Shown here: positions 1 to 9,352 of the stretch, one piece after another | Numbering within the stretch: the first letter of the stretch is position 1 | Layout of the letters: every line of letters begins with the position of its first letter | Assembly (NCBI GenBank): GCA_017553635.1 | Contig: JAFZKN010000011.1 | Span: forward strand, 1-57,549 | Reading direction: 5' to 3' | DNA: 57,549 nt | Source: Treponema sp. | GTDB taxonomy: Bacteria > Spirochaetota > Spirochaetia > Treponematales > Treponemataceae | The notes under the pieces: generated by a model | The model's input: only the letters and a program-made list of their open reading frames with translations | Databases searched by the model: none | What the model was told of the DNA's origin: nothing | Made by a program: the position numbers and the translations under genes

Positions 1-612
1 ATTGTTCCGTTTGCATTAAATCCAAAATATCAGATTCCTTTTACCAAGGATGATGTAGTTGAATTAAAGAAAAAACACGGCTTTGATCTTGATAAAAAAA
101 CTCTTTTAATGGTCGGCGGTGGAGACGGAATCCCGGGTGCAATAGAAATCATAAACAAGTGTATTTCTAAAAAAGCAAAGTTCAGTGTGGCAGTAATCTG
201 CGGACACGATAAAGCAAAGCAGAAATATCTTGAAGGAATTAAAGCATTAAATCCAAAGCTTGATTTACACGTTTTTGGTTTTGTAAATTTTCTTGATGAA
301 CTTGTAAAGTTGAGTGACTGTGTGGTTATGAAGGCAGGCCCTGCAACTTTAATTGAAGTCCTTACATGCAAAAAGCCTGTTATCATCTGCCGATACATTC
401 ACAATCAGGAAAAGGGTAACATGCTCTTTGCTGTTAACAACAAAGTAGGTTTTTTTATTCAGAAGCCTGCCGCAATTTACGAAAAGGTTGAAGAGCTTTT
501 ATATGACGAGCACTTTGACGAAAAGATGGAAAAAACTTTTGCCGCTTTAAAAATCAACACAGATACAGATAAAACGGCACGAATTCTTCTTGAAAAAAAT
601 TCTTCTCTTTAA
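1..612 (+). CDS. Glycosyltransferase, MurG/MGDG-synthase (UgtP-like) family, C-terminal part
   Basis: The reading frame is open from the first base, so the N-terminus lies outside the window. The visible part is the C-terminal nucleotide-sugar-binding half of a GT28/UgtP-like enzyme. It has a glycine-rich MVGGGDG stretch, a VAVICGHD strand, and the donor-binding region GPATLIEVL followed by KKPVI and NQEKGN, which corresponds to the GxxTxxEal...GQexxNa signature of MurG and diacylglycerol glucosyltransferases. Family members move a sugar from a UDP-sugar to a lipid at the inner face of the membrane. Treponemes make glycosyl-diacylglycerols, so a glycolipid synthase is more likely than MurG, but the acceptor cannot be read from this fragment. 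The gene converges on thiI with a 12-nt gap. Confidence 0.72.
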   Translation: MVPFALNPKYQIPFTKDDVVELKKKHGFDLDKKTLLMVGGGDGIPGAIEIINKCISKKAKFSVAVICGHDKAKQKYLEGIKALNPKLDLHVFGFVNFLDELVKLSDCVVMKAGPATLIEVLTCKKPVIICRYIHNQEKGNMLFAVNNKVGFFIQKPAAIYEKVEELLYDEHFDEKMEKTFAALKINTDTDKTARILLEKNSSL

Positions 613-624
613 TTACAGACAGTC

Positions 625-1797
625 TTATAGACTTTCAAAAGCGTAAAAGTGTTTTACGACACGTGTTTCAAATGCTTTTTTAATAAGTTCATCAGGATTT
701 ATTTTATTGTAAATCTCCTGTGCTTCTTCGAGAGTTGCCTTTAATACAGGATGTCTCGGACTAAATAAAACGCAGCAGTCTTCGTAAGGAAGTATTGAAG
801 TATCATAAGTTCCGATAAACTCTGCTGTATCGATAATCTCTTCTTTATCAAGCCCTACAAGAGGTCTTAAAAGCGGAAGCTCTGCACAGCTTTCTGTTAC
901 CTGCATGTTTTCAAGAGTCTGGCTTGCAACCTGGCCAAGACTTTCTCCAGTTATAAGACACTGTGCTCCGATGTGTTTTGCAACCATATTGGCTGCCTTC
1001 ATCATGCACATTCTTAATGCAAGCGTTGACCAGCTTTCTGGAGCCTTTTCTTTTATGAGCATCTGAACATCTGTAAAAGAAACGATATTTAACGCTGTCT
1101 GCATTCCGTATGTAGAAAGAATTTTTGCAAGGTCTTCAACTTTTTTCTGAGCTTCATCAGATGTGTAAGGATAAGAATGAAAGTAAATGCATTCGATTCT
1201 CATTCCGCGGCGGAGCATTCTGTATCCTGCAACAGGGCTGTCTAAGCCCCCGGATAAAAGTAAAAGTCCTTTACCGCTCATTCCGACAGGAAGACCGCGG
1301 CAGCCTGTTTTAGAATCTGTATAGACAAAGCATTTTTCACGCACTTCTACCCAGATTGTAACATCAGGATTATGTAAATCTACATCAAGAATTTTATTAT
1401 CATATAGACCAGATGCTGCCTTTCTCATTATTTCGTATGAATCAAGCTCAAAGGATTTATCACTTCTTCTTGCATCAATTTTAAAGGTTTTGGCACCGTT
1501 TTCTTTTGCGGCTTTTCCAAGATCGGTTACCATATCTGTAATTGATTCAATATTCTTTTCACAGATAAAAGTTTTAGCCCAGCCTGTAATTCCTATAAGA
1601 TGGCTTAAGCAGAATTCTACCTGAGGACAGTTTTCTTCTTCGACTTCGACATACATTCTTCCGGCTCTTAAAATTATATCCACCGGAATGTGTTTTAAAA
1701 ACTCGCGGACATTGCGTACGAGTTTACTTTCGAAAGCATTTTTGTTTGAACCTTTAAGGACAAGTTCACCAAGTTTTGCAAGATATGTGATTTTCAT
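625..1797 (-). CDS. thiI: tRNA 4-thiouridine sulfurtransferase ThiI (no rhodanese domain)
   Basis: A 390-aa protein with an N-terminal ferredoxin-like/THUMP region (about 1-165) and a PP-loop ATPase domain whose motif SGGLDS lies at residues 182-187. ThiI adenylates U8 of tRNA and inserts sulfur to give 4-thiouridine; in many bacteria it also supplies sulfur for thiamine synthesis. This protein ends after the ATPase domain (EDCCVLFSP near residue 343) and lacks the C-terminal rhodanese domain with Cys456 of E. coli ThiI. It is therefore the short, Gram-positive-like form that depends on a partner cysteine desulfurase. The start ATG has no Shine-Dalgarno sequence but lies 9 nt after a good -10 box. 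It is convergent with the upstream glycosyltransferase gene and divergent from the acyl-CoA synthetase gene. Confidence 0.93.
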   Translation of the reverse strand: MKITYLAKLGELVLKGSNKNAFESKLVRNVREFLKHIPVDIILRAGRMYVEVEEENCPQVEFCLSHLIGITGWAKTFICEKNIESITDMVTDLGKAAKENGAKTFKIDARRSDKSFELDSYEIMRKAASGLYDNKILDVDLHNPDVTIWVEVREKCFVYTDSKTGCRGLPVGMSGKGLLLLSGGLDSPVAGYRMLRRGMRIECIYFHSYPYTSDEAQKKVEDLAKILSTYGMQTALNIVSFTDVQMLIKEKAPESWSTLALRMCMMKAANMVAKHIGAQCLITGESLGQVASQTLENMQVTESCAELPLLRPLVGLDKEEIIDTAEFIGTYDTSILPYEDCCVLFSPRHPVLKATLEEAQEIYNKINPDELIKKAFETRVVKHFYAFESL

Positions 1798-1806
1798 AGT
1801 GAGTGA

Positions 1807-1835
1807 ATTATATTAAAAATATTCAGTTTTTACAA
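1807..1835 (-). promoter_or_regulatory. Sigma-70-type promoter of thiI
   Basis: Read on the minus strand, TTGTAA (1835-1830) and TATAAT (1812-1807) are separated by exactly 17 nt. The -10 box ends 9 nt before the thiI ATG, so the predicted transcription start is about 2-3 nt before the start codon and leaves no room for a ribosome binding site. Confidence 0.65.
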
Positions 1836-1944
1836 ATATAATTGAACATTACTCAAAAGCCCTTATTATGTGCATAGAAACAGCGGCCTTTCCGGGTAAA
1901 ATTCAACCTTGAAATACTATCAAATATGGGTTAATCTAAAAGGT

Positions 1945-3945
1945 ATGTATAAAATAAACCAGTTGTTACATCTTCGTTCAAAACAACCATATACTCTTGG
2001 AAAAAATATTCCGCAGATGCTTAAAAACGCTGTAGAACAGTGCCCCGACACGATTTTACAGGCTTCTAAAAACGAAATAGGCACCTACGAAAAACACAGT
2101 TATAAATTAGTTTACCGTCACGTCCTCGACCTTGCATGCGCCCTTAAAGAATTTGGAGTTAAAAGGGGAGATCTGGTCGGTCTTATTTCTGATAACCGCC
2201 GTGAATGGATGGTAACTGACCTTGCTCTTTTAAGTCTCGGCGCTGCAGATGTTCCGCGCGGCTGTGATTCTATGGGAACAGAAATCCGTTTTATTTTAAA
2301 TTTTACAGGATGCCGTCTTTGTTTTTTTGAAAACGACAGACAGCTTAATAAAGTTTTAGAAAACATGGATGAAGTTCCAGAACTTACTGACGCAATTCTT
2401 TTTGATTCTCCTGATGAACTTACTATGGAGAGGGCTGCTTTACTTGGAGTTCGTGTTCATAAGTTTATTGAATTGGAAGATATGGGAAAAAAATCTTCTC
2501 AGGAGCAGAGAGATGCAATTGAAGCAGAAATAGAAAAGACAGAAGGCTCTGACTTAGCAACGATTATTTTTACATCAGGTACAACCGGAACTCCAAAGGG
2601 CGTAATGCTTACTCATGATAATTACATGGCTCAGTGTGAAGTAATAAAAGATGTTTTTACAACAGCAAAAGAAGGCGACATGTGGCTTTCTGTTTTACCT
2701 GTCTGGCATGTAATGGAGCGCGTTTACGATTATTTTATCATTGCCCTTAAAAACGGAATTGCATACTCAAAGCCCGCAATAGAAATCATGCTTGAAGACA
2801 TGAAGGCAATTAAACCGCAGTGGATTGTTGGCGTTCCGAGATTGTGGGATGCGTTTACACAAAGCTGTTACCGCGAGCAGAGAAGAAAGAACGGTTTTTC
2901 TTCGATGATGTTTAACATAGGAATGACTATAGGAAAAACTTTCTGCTGGGCAAGTGACAGATTTTTAGGTCTTATCTGCCGCTTTTCTGTTAAGCAGCAG
3001 ATTTTAGACAGAGTTTACGGATTTTTACCTTATCTTATTTTATCTCCGTTTGCGGGTTTAAGCTATCTTATTTCGATAAGACAGTTAAGAAATAAACTCG
3101 GCGGAAAGATTAAAGGATGTATCTGCGGTGGAGGAAGTCTCCAGCCTGGAACAGACCACTTTTTCAGGGCGATGAGGGTTCCGCTTCTTGACTGTTATGG
3201 GATGACAGAAACAGCTCCGATTCTTTCTGTTCGAAGTCCTAAAAAAGTTATGTCAGGCTGTGTAGGAAAAGTTTATCCTTCTGCAGAAGTAAAAATTGTT
3301 CCGCATAAAGACGGAGTTCCTCTTTCAAACACGCCTTTAGCTCCAGGAAAAAAAGGTCTTGTTTTTGCACGCGGAAGGCAGGTAATGAAAGGCTATTACA
3401 GAAGGCCGGACCTTACAAAACAGATTATCGATAACGAAGGCTGGATTAACACAGGCGACATCGGAATGCTTTCGCGTAATAATGAGCTTGCAATTACAGG
3501 CCGTGCAAAGGATACTATCGTACTTATGGGTGGAGAAAATATTGAACCTCAGGTAATTGAAAATGCAATATGCAGAAGTAAGTATGTAGAAAGCTGTGTA
3601 GCTGTAGGTCAGGATAAAAAATACATCGGTGCTTTAATCGTTCCGCGTAAAGCAAATATTTTACAGTACGCAAATGACAATAATATTTTCTATGATTCTT
3701 ATGACTCGCTGATTGAATCAAGTGAAATTGAAAACCTTATCAGAAATGAAATCGATAATTATATATGTGAGAAAAACGGATTCAGGACCTGTGAAAGAAT
3801 TGGACGTTTTATGCTTCTTGCAAACAGCTTCGAAATCGGAAAGGAAATAAACGCAAAACAGATTGTCATGCGTCACAAAATAGAAAAAATATATGCAAAG
3901 GAAATAAAAGCGGTATTCGCTCCAAGATCAAATTCTTTAACTTAA
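1945..3945 (+). CDS. Long-chain acyl-CoA synthetase (AMP-forming)
   Basis: An adenylate-forming enzyme of the ANL superfamily. It should activate a long-chain fatty acid with ATP to acyl-AMP and pass it to CoA, probably at the membrane. Visible motifs are the P-loop TSGTTGTPKG (about residues 211-220 from this start), the adenine-binding YGMTETAP, the INTGDIG hinge-region aspartate, and a C-terminal lysine-bearing segment (FEIGKEINAKQI). Of about 666 aa, it is of usual length for the fungal/bacterial FadD-like (LACS) group, and it has a hydrophobic insert around the middle (LPYLILSPFAGL). I prefer the ATG at 1945; a TTG at 1909 in the same frame would add 12 residues. Neither has a strong Shine-Dalgarno sequence. 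Host-associated treponemes depend on exogenous fatty acids, which fits this role (inference). Confidence 0.88.
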   Translation: MYKINQLLHLRSKQPYTLGKNIPQMLKNAVEQCPDTILQASKNEIGTYEKHSYKLVYRHVLDLACALKEFGVKRGDLVGLISDNRREWMVTDLALLSLGAADVPRGCDSMGTEIRFILNFTGCRLCFFENDRQLNKVLENMDEVPELTDAILFDSPDELTMERAALLGVRVHKFIELEDMGKKSSQEQRDAIEAEIEKTEGSDLATIIFTSGTTGTPKGVMLTHDNYMAQCEVIKDVFTTAKEGDMWLSVLPVWHVMERVYDYFIIALKNGIAYSKPAIEIMLEDMKAIKPQWIVGVPRLWDAFTQSCYREQRRKNGFSSMMFNIGMTIGKTFCWASDRFLGLICRFSVKQQILDRVYGFLPYLILSPFAGLSYLISIRQLRNKLGGKIKGCICGGGSLQPGTDHFFRAMRVPLLDCYGMTETAPILSVRSPKKVMSGCVGKVYPSAEVKIVPHKDGVPLSNTPLAPGKKGLVFARGRQVMKGYYRRPDLTKQIIDNEGWINTGDIGMLSRNNELAITGRAKDTIVLMGGENIEPQVIENAICRSKYVESCVAVGQDKKYIGALIVPRKANILQYANDNNIFYDSYDSLIESSEIENLIRNEIDNYICEKNGFRTCERIGRFMLLANSFEIGKEINAKQIVMRHKIEKIYAKEIKAVFAPRSNSLT

Positions 3946-3972
3946 TTCAATAAAAATACCGATAATATAACA

Positions 3973-5091
3973 GTGAAAAAGGTCTTTTTTTTCTTATTAA
4001 GTATTTCATTAATCCTCAATTATTCTTTCGCTCAGAGAAAACTTTCTGATATTCCGATTGATCCTGCAAGCCCAGAGGCACTTTTACTTACGGATGATGT
4101 TCCAGAAATCTTTGATGGAATCTGGGAAGGAAACGACCGTTATATAATGTTCCAGGAAAAATCAGAACTGAAGGATATTGTCAAGGAAGAAGTCGAACTT
4201 AAAGAAGATAACTACATCTGGATTTATCTTAAGATGTTCTACGGCTGGTATGTAGACCGGAGTGCAGAAAAATACACCAAAAAGAATTCACCAGAAAAAT
4301 ATGACAGTAATGATGTTGTATTCCGTGACATTCAGAATATAAAAATTCAATTTAAAAAATTACTTGATATTGATGAATGTAATGCATATGAAATAATTAT
4401 AACTTATCCGAAACAGAAAGAGAAAACTGTAATTCCTGTTGCTGTTATAGATGGAGAACTTTATCTTGATTTTGCAATCCGTGCAGATTATAAAACTTAT
4501 TCACCGGAAGGAAAGTCTTCGCCTTTAATCGGTTCATGGAGTTCTGTTGCACATGTATCTGGAATAAAGGTCAGTAAACCTATTACAGATACAAATCTTC
4601 ATTCACTTTTTATAACAGACAGCAGAATCTATTCAATCCGGTATTGGAAAACAGACATGGATTTTAATCCTGCCATGGCATTCTTTTCTGACGGTGATAA
4701 TAAATTTGAAGTTCCTAAACATATTTCTTCTGCAGGAAATGTCTATACATGTGTTACTGGACGAAGTGTTACAATCAGAAATGTTGAACTTAAAAAGAAC
4801 CTTAATATAAATGATTTTAAAATTGACTCTCAGAAAATGGTTCTTGCAACAGGAACTCCATATCTTAAACGGATAAGTGAACACTGCAGTTTTAATGACA
4901 TGATGAACATAGTTGCAGTTTCAAATGCAAGAAAAGCTCCGGAACAGGATCCTCCTTTTCCGCCTTTCAAGCTTGACTGGGAACCGGAAGATATAAAATC
5001 TCTTGAAATTCAGCGTAAAATTCTTGAAGCAGTTCATAGACGCCATAAAGAGTTCTGCGAAAAATATCCTTTTAAGCTCAGAATGTACTGA
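3973..5091 (+). CDS. Secreted protein of unknown function
   Basis: A 372-aa protein that I do not recognise. It starts with GTG and has a clear Sec signal peptide: lysines at 2-3, a hydrophobic core of about 15 residues, and a likely cleavage after SFA at residue 20. The mature part is mixed alpha/beta with many aromatic and charged residues, no cysteine pattern and no membrane segment, so it is probably periplasmic or surface-associated. It starts 27 nt after the acyl-CoA synthetase gene and could be co-transcribed. A TTAACT-18-GATAAT element also lies directly in front of the GTG and could give a short-leader transcript. No function is proposed. Confidence 0.75.
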   Translation: MKKVFFFLLSISLILNYSFAQRKLSDIPIDPASPEALLLTDDVPEIFDGIWEGNDRYIMFQEKSELKDIVKEEVELKEDNYIWIYLKMFYGWYVDRSAEKYTKKNSPEKYDSNDVVFRDIQNIKIQFKKLLDIDECNAYEIIITYPKQKEKTVIPVAVIDGELYLDFAIRADYKTYSPEGKSSPLIGSWSSVAHVSGIKVSKPITDTNLHSLFITDSRIYSIRYWKTDMDFNPAMAFFSDGDNKFEVPKHISSAGNVYTCVTGRSVTIRNVELKKNLNINDFKIDSQKMVLATGTPYLKRISEHCSFNDMMNIVAVSNARKAPEQDPPFPPFKLDWEPEDIKSLEIQRKILEAVHRRHKEFCEKYPFKLRMY

Positions 5092-5207
5092 AAATCCTTT
5101 ATTTCTGTAAAGCCTTTTTTCTGCATATATAGAATAAAATCTCATTTTCTGATATAATTTGTTAAATTCTGCTCGATATATGAGCCTTAACAACAAGAGG
5201 TTTTATT

Positions 5208-8200
5208 TTGTATAAAAATGTTGATCCAAAAACAGATTTCCCGAAACAGGAAGAAGAAATTTTAAAATTCTGGGAAAAAAATGACACTTTTAAAAAATCT
5301 TTAAGCCAGAGAGAAGGTGCAGAAGATTTTATTTTTTATGACGGACCTCCTTTTGCAACAGGACTTCCACACTTTGGACATTTCATTCCATCAACAATTA
5401 AAGATATAATTCCGCGTTATCAGACAATGAAAGGTAAGCGTGTAGAACGCCGCTTCGGATGGGACTGTCACGGTCTTCCGGTTGAAAACCTTATCGAAAA
5501 GGAACTCGGACTTAACTCAAAACACGAAATCGAAAATTACGGAATCGATAAATTTAACGAAGCATGTCAGGCTTCTGTTCTTAAATATACTTCTGAATGG
5601 CGTAAAACAATTACCAGAATGGGTCGCTGGGTAGACTTTGATAACGATTATAAAACAATGAACCCTGAGTTTATGGAATCCATCTGGTGGGTTGCAAAAT
5701 CTTTGTGGGACAAGGGACTTATTTACGAAGGAAAATATATTCTTCCATACTGTCCGCGCTGTTCAACAGTTCTTTCTACTCATGAGCTTGCGCAGGGTTA
5801 TAAAGACGTTCAGGATCAGACAGTAACAGTACGCTTTAAAATTACAAAAGCTCCTGACGGTGTTAAAGATCCGGACATGACAAATGGAAAAACATATTTC
5901 CTTGCATGGACAACAACACCATGGACACTTCCTTCAAACCTCGGACTCTGTATGGGACCGGAAGTTGACTATGTAAAGATCCTCGATAAAGAAAGCGGTG
6001 ACTTCTATATTTTTGCAGAAGCGCGCTTGAGTGCATATTATAAAAACGAAGCAGACTACGAAATCATTTACCGCCATAAAGGAAAAGATTTTATCGGAGC
6101 AGAATACGAACCTCTTTTCCCTTACTTTGCACAGTTAAAGGATCCAAAAGTTTGCGAAGAAATGTCAGGACAGAAATGTGAAAAAGGCGCTTTCAGAATG
6201 TTCAATGCTGAATACGTTTCTACAGAAGACGGTACCGGTATCGTACATATCGCTCCTGCATTCGGTGAAGAAGATAATAAAGTATTCCGCGGAAGTGGTG
6301 TTCCCAATGTAGAACCGATTGACGCAGAATGTAAGTTTACAAAAGAAGTTTCTGATTATCAGGGAATGTTTGTAAAGGACGCAGATAAAGACATCATGAA
6401 ACGCCTTAAGGACGAAGGAAAACTTGTTAAAAGAGATTCAATCGTTCACTCATATCCGCACTGCTGGAGATGCGGTTCTCCACTTATTTATCGCGGAATC
6501 GGTTCATGGTTTGTAAAAGTTGCAGATTATCACGATGTTCTTTTAAGGGCAAACAGCCAGATTACATGGCAGCCTTCTCACATTAAAGAAGGACGTTTTG
6601 GAAAATGGCTTGCAGGTGCACGCGACTGGGCAGTAAGCCGAAACCGTTACTGGGGTAACCCGATTCCAATCTGGAGATGTGATGACCCTGACTGTAAACA
6701 CACTCTCTGTGTAGGAAGCCGTGATGAGCTTAAAGCTTTAAGCGGAACATATCCAGAAGACCTTCACAAACAGTTTGTAGATAAAATTACATTTACATGT
6801 CCTAAATGTAAAAAGGGTACAATGCGCCGAATTCCAGAAGTTTTTGACTGCTGGTTTGAATCTGGTTCCATGCCTTATGCTCAGCAGCATTATCCTTTTG
6901 AAAATAAAGAATATTTCGAAAAGAACTTTCCTGCAGATTTTATCTCGGAAGGTCTTGACCAGACACGCGGATGGTTCTACACACTTACAGTTTTAGCATC
7001 GCAGCTTTTTGACAAGCCTGCATTTAAAAACTGTATCGTAAACGGAATCGTACTTGCAAGTGACGGACGCAAAATGTCAAAGTCACTCAGAAACTATACA
7101 GACCCTGTAGAAGCAATCAACAAATTTGGTGCAGATGCAATCAGACTTTTCTTAATGCACTCTGCAGTTGTTAAAGCAGATGAAATCCGCTATTCAGATG
7201 AAGGCGTACGCGATGTTTTAAAATCAATCATCATTCCTCTGTGGAACTCTTATTCATTCTTTGTAACATATGCAAACATCGATAAGATTACATGCACAGG
7301 ACACGAATTTGATTCTAAGCTTCCATCCAATCCACTTGACCGCTGGCTTCTTTCTGTAACACAGACTCTCGTTAAGAAAGTAACAGAAGCAATGGGACAG
7401 TATGACCTTTCAGGTGCAATTGACCCGATTGTAGATTTTATCGATCAGCTTAACAACTGGTACATCAGACGTTCAAGAAGACGTTTCTGGAAGAGTGAAA
7501 ACGATTCTGACAAAAAAGAAGCATATGAAGCTCTTTATATTTCATTAAAGACATTTGCAAAAGTTGCAGCTCCATTTGTTCCGTTCATTACAGAAGAAAT
7601 CTGGCAGAACCTTAAAACAGATGAAGATAAAGAATCTGTTCACCTTGAAGATTATCCTGTTTATAACGAAAAATTCCATGATGAAAAGCTTGAGTTTAAG
7701 ATGGCAACAGTTCAGAAGGCAATTTCAATGGGACGTTCTTTGAGAAACCAGTTCAACTTAAAGAACAGACAGCCTCTTGCAAGCGTTGCTCTTGTAACCA
7801 GAAAGGCAGAAGAAAAAACTGTACTTCAGGAAATGCTTGATTCAATTAAAGAAGAACTTAACGTTAAAAACGTTATTTTCCACGAACGCGAAGATGAGCT
7901 TGTTGAATACAAAGCAAAAGCTAACTTTAAAGTTTTGGGAAAAGAATTAGGCTCTCTCATGAAAGAAGCTGCCGGACAGATTGCTTCTCTTGCAAACAAT
8001 GCAATTCAGTCAATTCTTGACGGTTCTAAATTTACAATCGAAGTAGGCGGCAAATCATTTGACCTTACAGAAGATAAAATCATCGTAGACAGAATCGAAA
8101 AAGAAGACGTTAAAGTTATTAACGAAGGTACACTTACTGTCGGACTTGATACAAAGATTACTGATGAACTTAAAAAAGAAGGTTATGTAAGGGATCTTGT

Positions 8201-8423
8201 ACGCGGAATTCAGGCATTAAGAAAAGACAGTGGCTTTGAAGTAACTGACCGCATTAAACTTACTGTTGGCGGCGATGCAGAACTCGAAGCTGCTTACACA
8301 ATGTTTGAAGACTTTATCAAAAATGAAACACTTGCTGTAAGTGCAGCTTTTGATGCAGGCGTTAAAGGAACTGACGTAGAAGCAGACGATAAAAAGTGGA
8401 GTATCAAAATTGAAAAGAACTAG
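5208..8423 (+). CDS. ileS: Isoleucyl-tRNA synthetase
   Basis: A 1071-aa class I aminoacyl-tRNA synthetase that charges tRNA-Ile and edits misactivated valine. The HIGH signature is HFGH at residues 55-58 inside PFATGLPHFGH, and KMSKS is at 622-626. The CP1 editing domain lies between them, with the WTTTPWTLPSN segment. Several CxxC pairs (CPRCS, CWRCG, CPKCKKG) are visible. The PFATGLPHFGH form and the long C-terminal extension resemble the eukaryote-like (type 2) IleRS rather than the E. coli form. The start is TTG at 5208 with AGAGG 7 nt upstream; no ATG in frame would keep the N-terminal residues. The end overlaps the next gene by 14 nt. Confidence 0.96.
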   Translation: MYKNVDPKTDFPKQEEEILKFWEKNDTFKKSLSQREGAEDFIFYDGPPFATGLPHFGHFIPSTIKDIIPRYQTMKGKRVERRFGWDCHGLPVENLIEKELGLNSKHEIENYGIDKFNEACQASVLKYTSEWRKTITRMGRWVDFDNDYKTMNPEFMESIWWVAKSLWDKGLIYEGKYILPYCPRCSTVLSTHELAQGYKDVQDQTVTVRFKITKAPDGVKDPDMTNGKTYFLAWTTTPWTLPSNLGLCMGPEVDYVKILDKESGDFYIFAEARLSAYYKNEADYEIIYRHKGKDFIGAEYEPLFPYFAQLKDPKVCEEMSGQKCEKGAFRMFNAEYVSTEDGTGIVHIAPAFGEEDNKVFRGSGVPNVEPIDAECKFTKEVSDYQGMFVKDADKDIMKRLKDEGKLVKRDSIVHSYPHCWRCGSPLIYRGIGSWFVKVADYHDVLLRANSQITWQPSHIKEGRFGKWLAGARDWAVSRNRYWGNPIPIWRCDDPDCKHTLCVGSRDELKALSGTYPEDLHKQFVDKITFTCPKCKKGTMRRIPEVFDCWFESGSMPYAQQHYPFENKEYFEKNFPADFISEGLDQTRGWFYTLTVLASQLFDKPAFKNCIVNGIVLASDGRKMSKSLRNYTDPVEAINKFGADAIRLFLMHSAVVKADEIRYSDEGVRDVLKSIIIPLWNSYSFFVTYANIDKITCTGHEFDSKLPSNPLDRWLLSVTQTLVKKVTEAMGQYDLSGAIDPIVDFIDQLNNWYIRRSRRRFWKSENDSDKKEAYEALYISLKTFAKVAAPFVPFITEEIWQNLKTDEDKESVHLEDYPVYNEKFHDEKLEFKMATVQKAISMGRSLRNQFNLKNRQPLASVALVTRKAEEKTVLQEMLDSIKEELNVKNVIFHEREDELVEYKAKANFKVLGKELGSLMKEAAGQIASLANNAIQSILDGSKFTIEVGGKSFDLTEDKIIVDRIEKEDVKVINEGTLTVGLDTKITDELKKEGYVRDLVRGIQALRKDSGFEVTDRIKLTVGGDAELEAAYTMFEDFIKNETLAVSAAFDAGVKGTDVEADDKKWSIKIEKN

Positions 8424-9339
8424 AAAGAGTTTATTTTGTAATTCATCATTAATTCTGGCAGGCTTACTTGCTTCAGTTATAACTGTAACTGCATGTAAGT
8501 CAGCACCTGTAAGTACATTAAATCCTGTTAAGGCTTTTGATGTACTTGATGATGATGCAGCTTTATACATAAGTATTCCGGCTAAAGAAAATGCTGAATT
8601 ACTTGAAAAGTTTATTGCAGGCTTTAAACTTGGCGTTTCTGAATCTGATGCAAAAATGATTGTATCTAAACTCGACAGAGTTTATGCTTCATTCGGATCA
8701 AAGTCAAATAAAAGAAGAATCTGTGTTTCTGCAGAAGCAAATATTCCAGGAGCCGTAACAGGCGTTTTAAAACGCAACGGATATGAAGAAGCAACTGCAG
8801 AATTTGAGTCTGTTCATGGACCAAAAACTTTCTACAAATACTATTCTTCAGAAAGCATTCAGATGGCTTTTCCTTCTGCTAAAAACGTTCTTATTTCTAA
8901 AGATGTAGTTCCGCTTATTAAAAATTATGCATTTGAAGAAATGGTTGCAAACGGAGCAGTTAAATCTGAAGAACCTTACAGACAGGACTGGTACGAATCT
9001 GATTTATATAAATGGCTTACTTTTGATACAGGTAAAATTCATTTTTACATAGTCCGTCCACAGTCATTCCTTTCAAATCTTTTAGGTTCAGCAGTTTCTA
9101 CAAAAACCTTTAAGCTTAACTATGCAAAAGGTGAGTTTGAAAAACTTCCAAATTCAAAATACGGTCTTACACTTGAACTTAATTTTATGGAATCACGATA
9201 TATCAAACCTGCAATTTCACTTCTTTCACTTGCACTGGGACTTACAGATTCAGAAATTGAACTTATAAGTCCTGACACTGTAAAGTTAAGTGGCGTTCAT
9301 ATAAGCTCAAAACAACTTATCGATATGTTTGGAATTTAA
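8410..9339 (+). CDS. Predicted lipoprotein of unknown function
   Basis: A 309-aa protein with a basic N-terminus, a hydrophobic stretch and a spirochaete-type lipobox ending VTAC, so the lipidated cysteine would be residue 29. The rest has no family I recognise. It contains the segments DVLDDDAALYISIPAKE and SKLDRVYASFGSK and ends with hydrophobic helices near LLSLALGL. The start is a TTG inside the end of ileS, supported by GGAG 8 nt upstream (8398-8401). Because the signal peptide begins there, no later start works. Tight coupling to ileS and to the uracil phosphoribosyltransferase gene suggests one transcript, but a shared function is not evident. Confidence 0.78.
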   Translation: MKRTRKSLFCNSSLILAGLLASVITVTACKSAPVSTLNPVKAFDVLDDDAALYISIPAKENAELLEKFIAGFKLGVSESDAKMIVSKLDRVYASFGSKSNKRRICVSAEANIPGAVTGVLKRNGYEEATAEFESVHGPKTFYKYYSSESIQMAFPSAKNVLISKDVVPLIKNYAFEEMVANGAVKSEEPYRQDWYESDLYKWLTFDTGKIHFYIVRPQSFLSNLLGSAVSTKTFKLNYAKGEFEKLPNSKYGLTLELNFMESRYIKPAISLLSLALGLTDSEIELISPDTVKLSGVHISSKQLIDMFGI

Positions 9340-9352
9340 CTGGAGGAATAAA

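Noticed and set aside
621..633. AGTCT-TAT-AGACT hairpin between the glycosyltransferase gene and thiI as terminator
   Set aside because: Only a 5-bp stem with a 3-nt loop and no T-run on either side.
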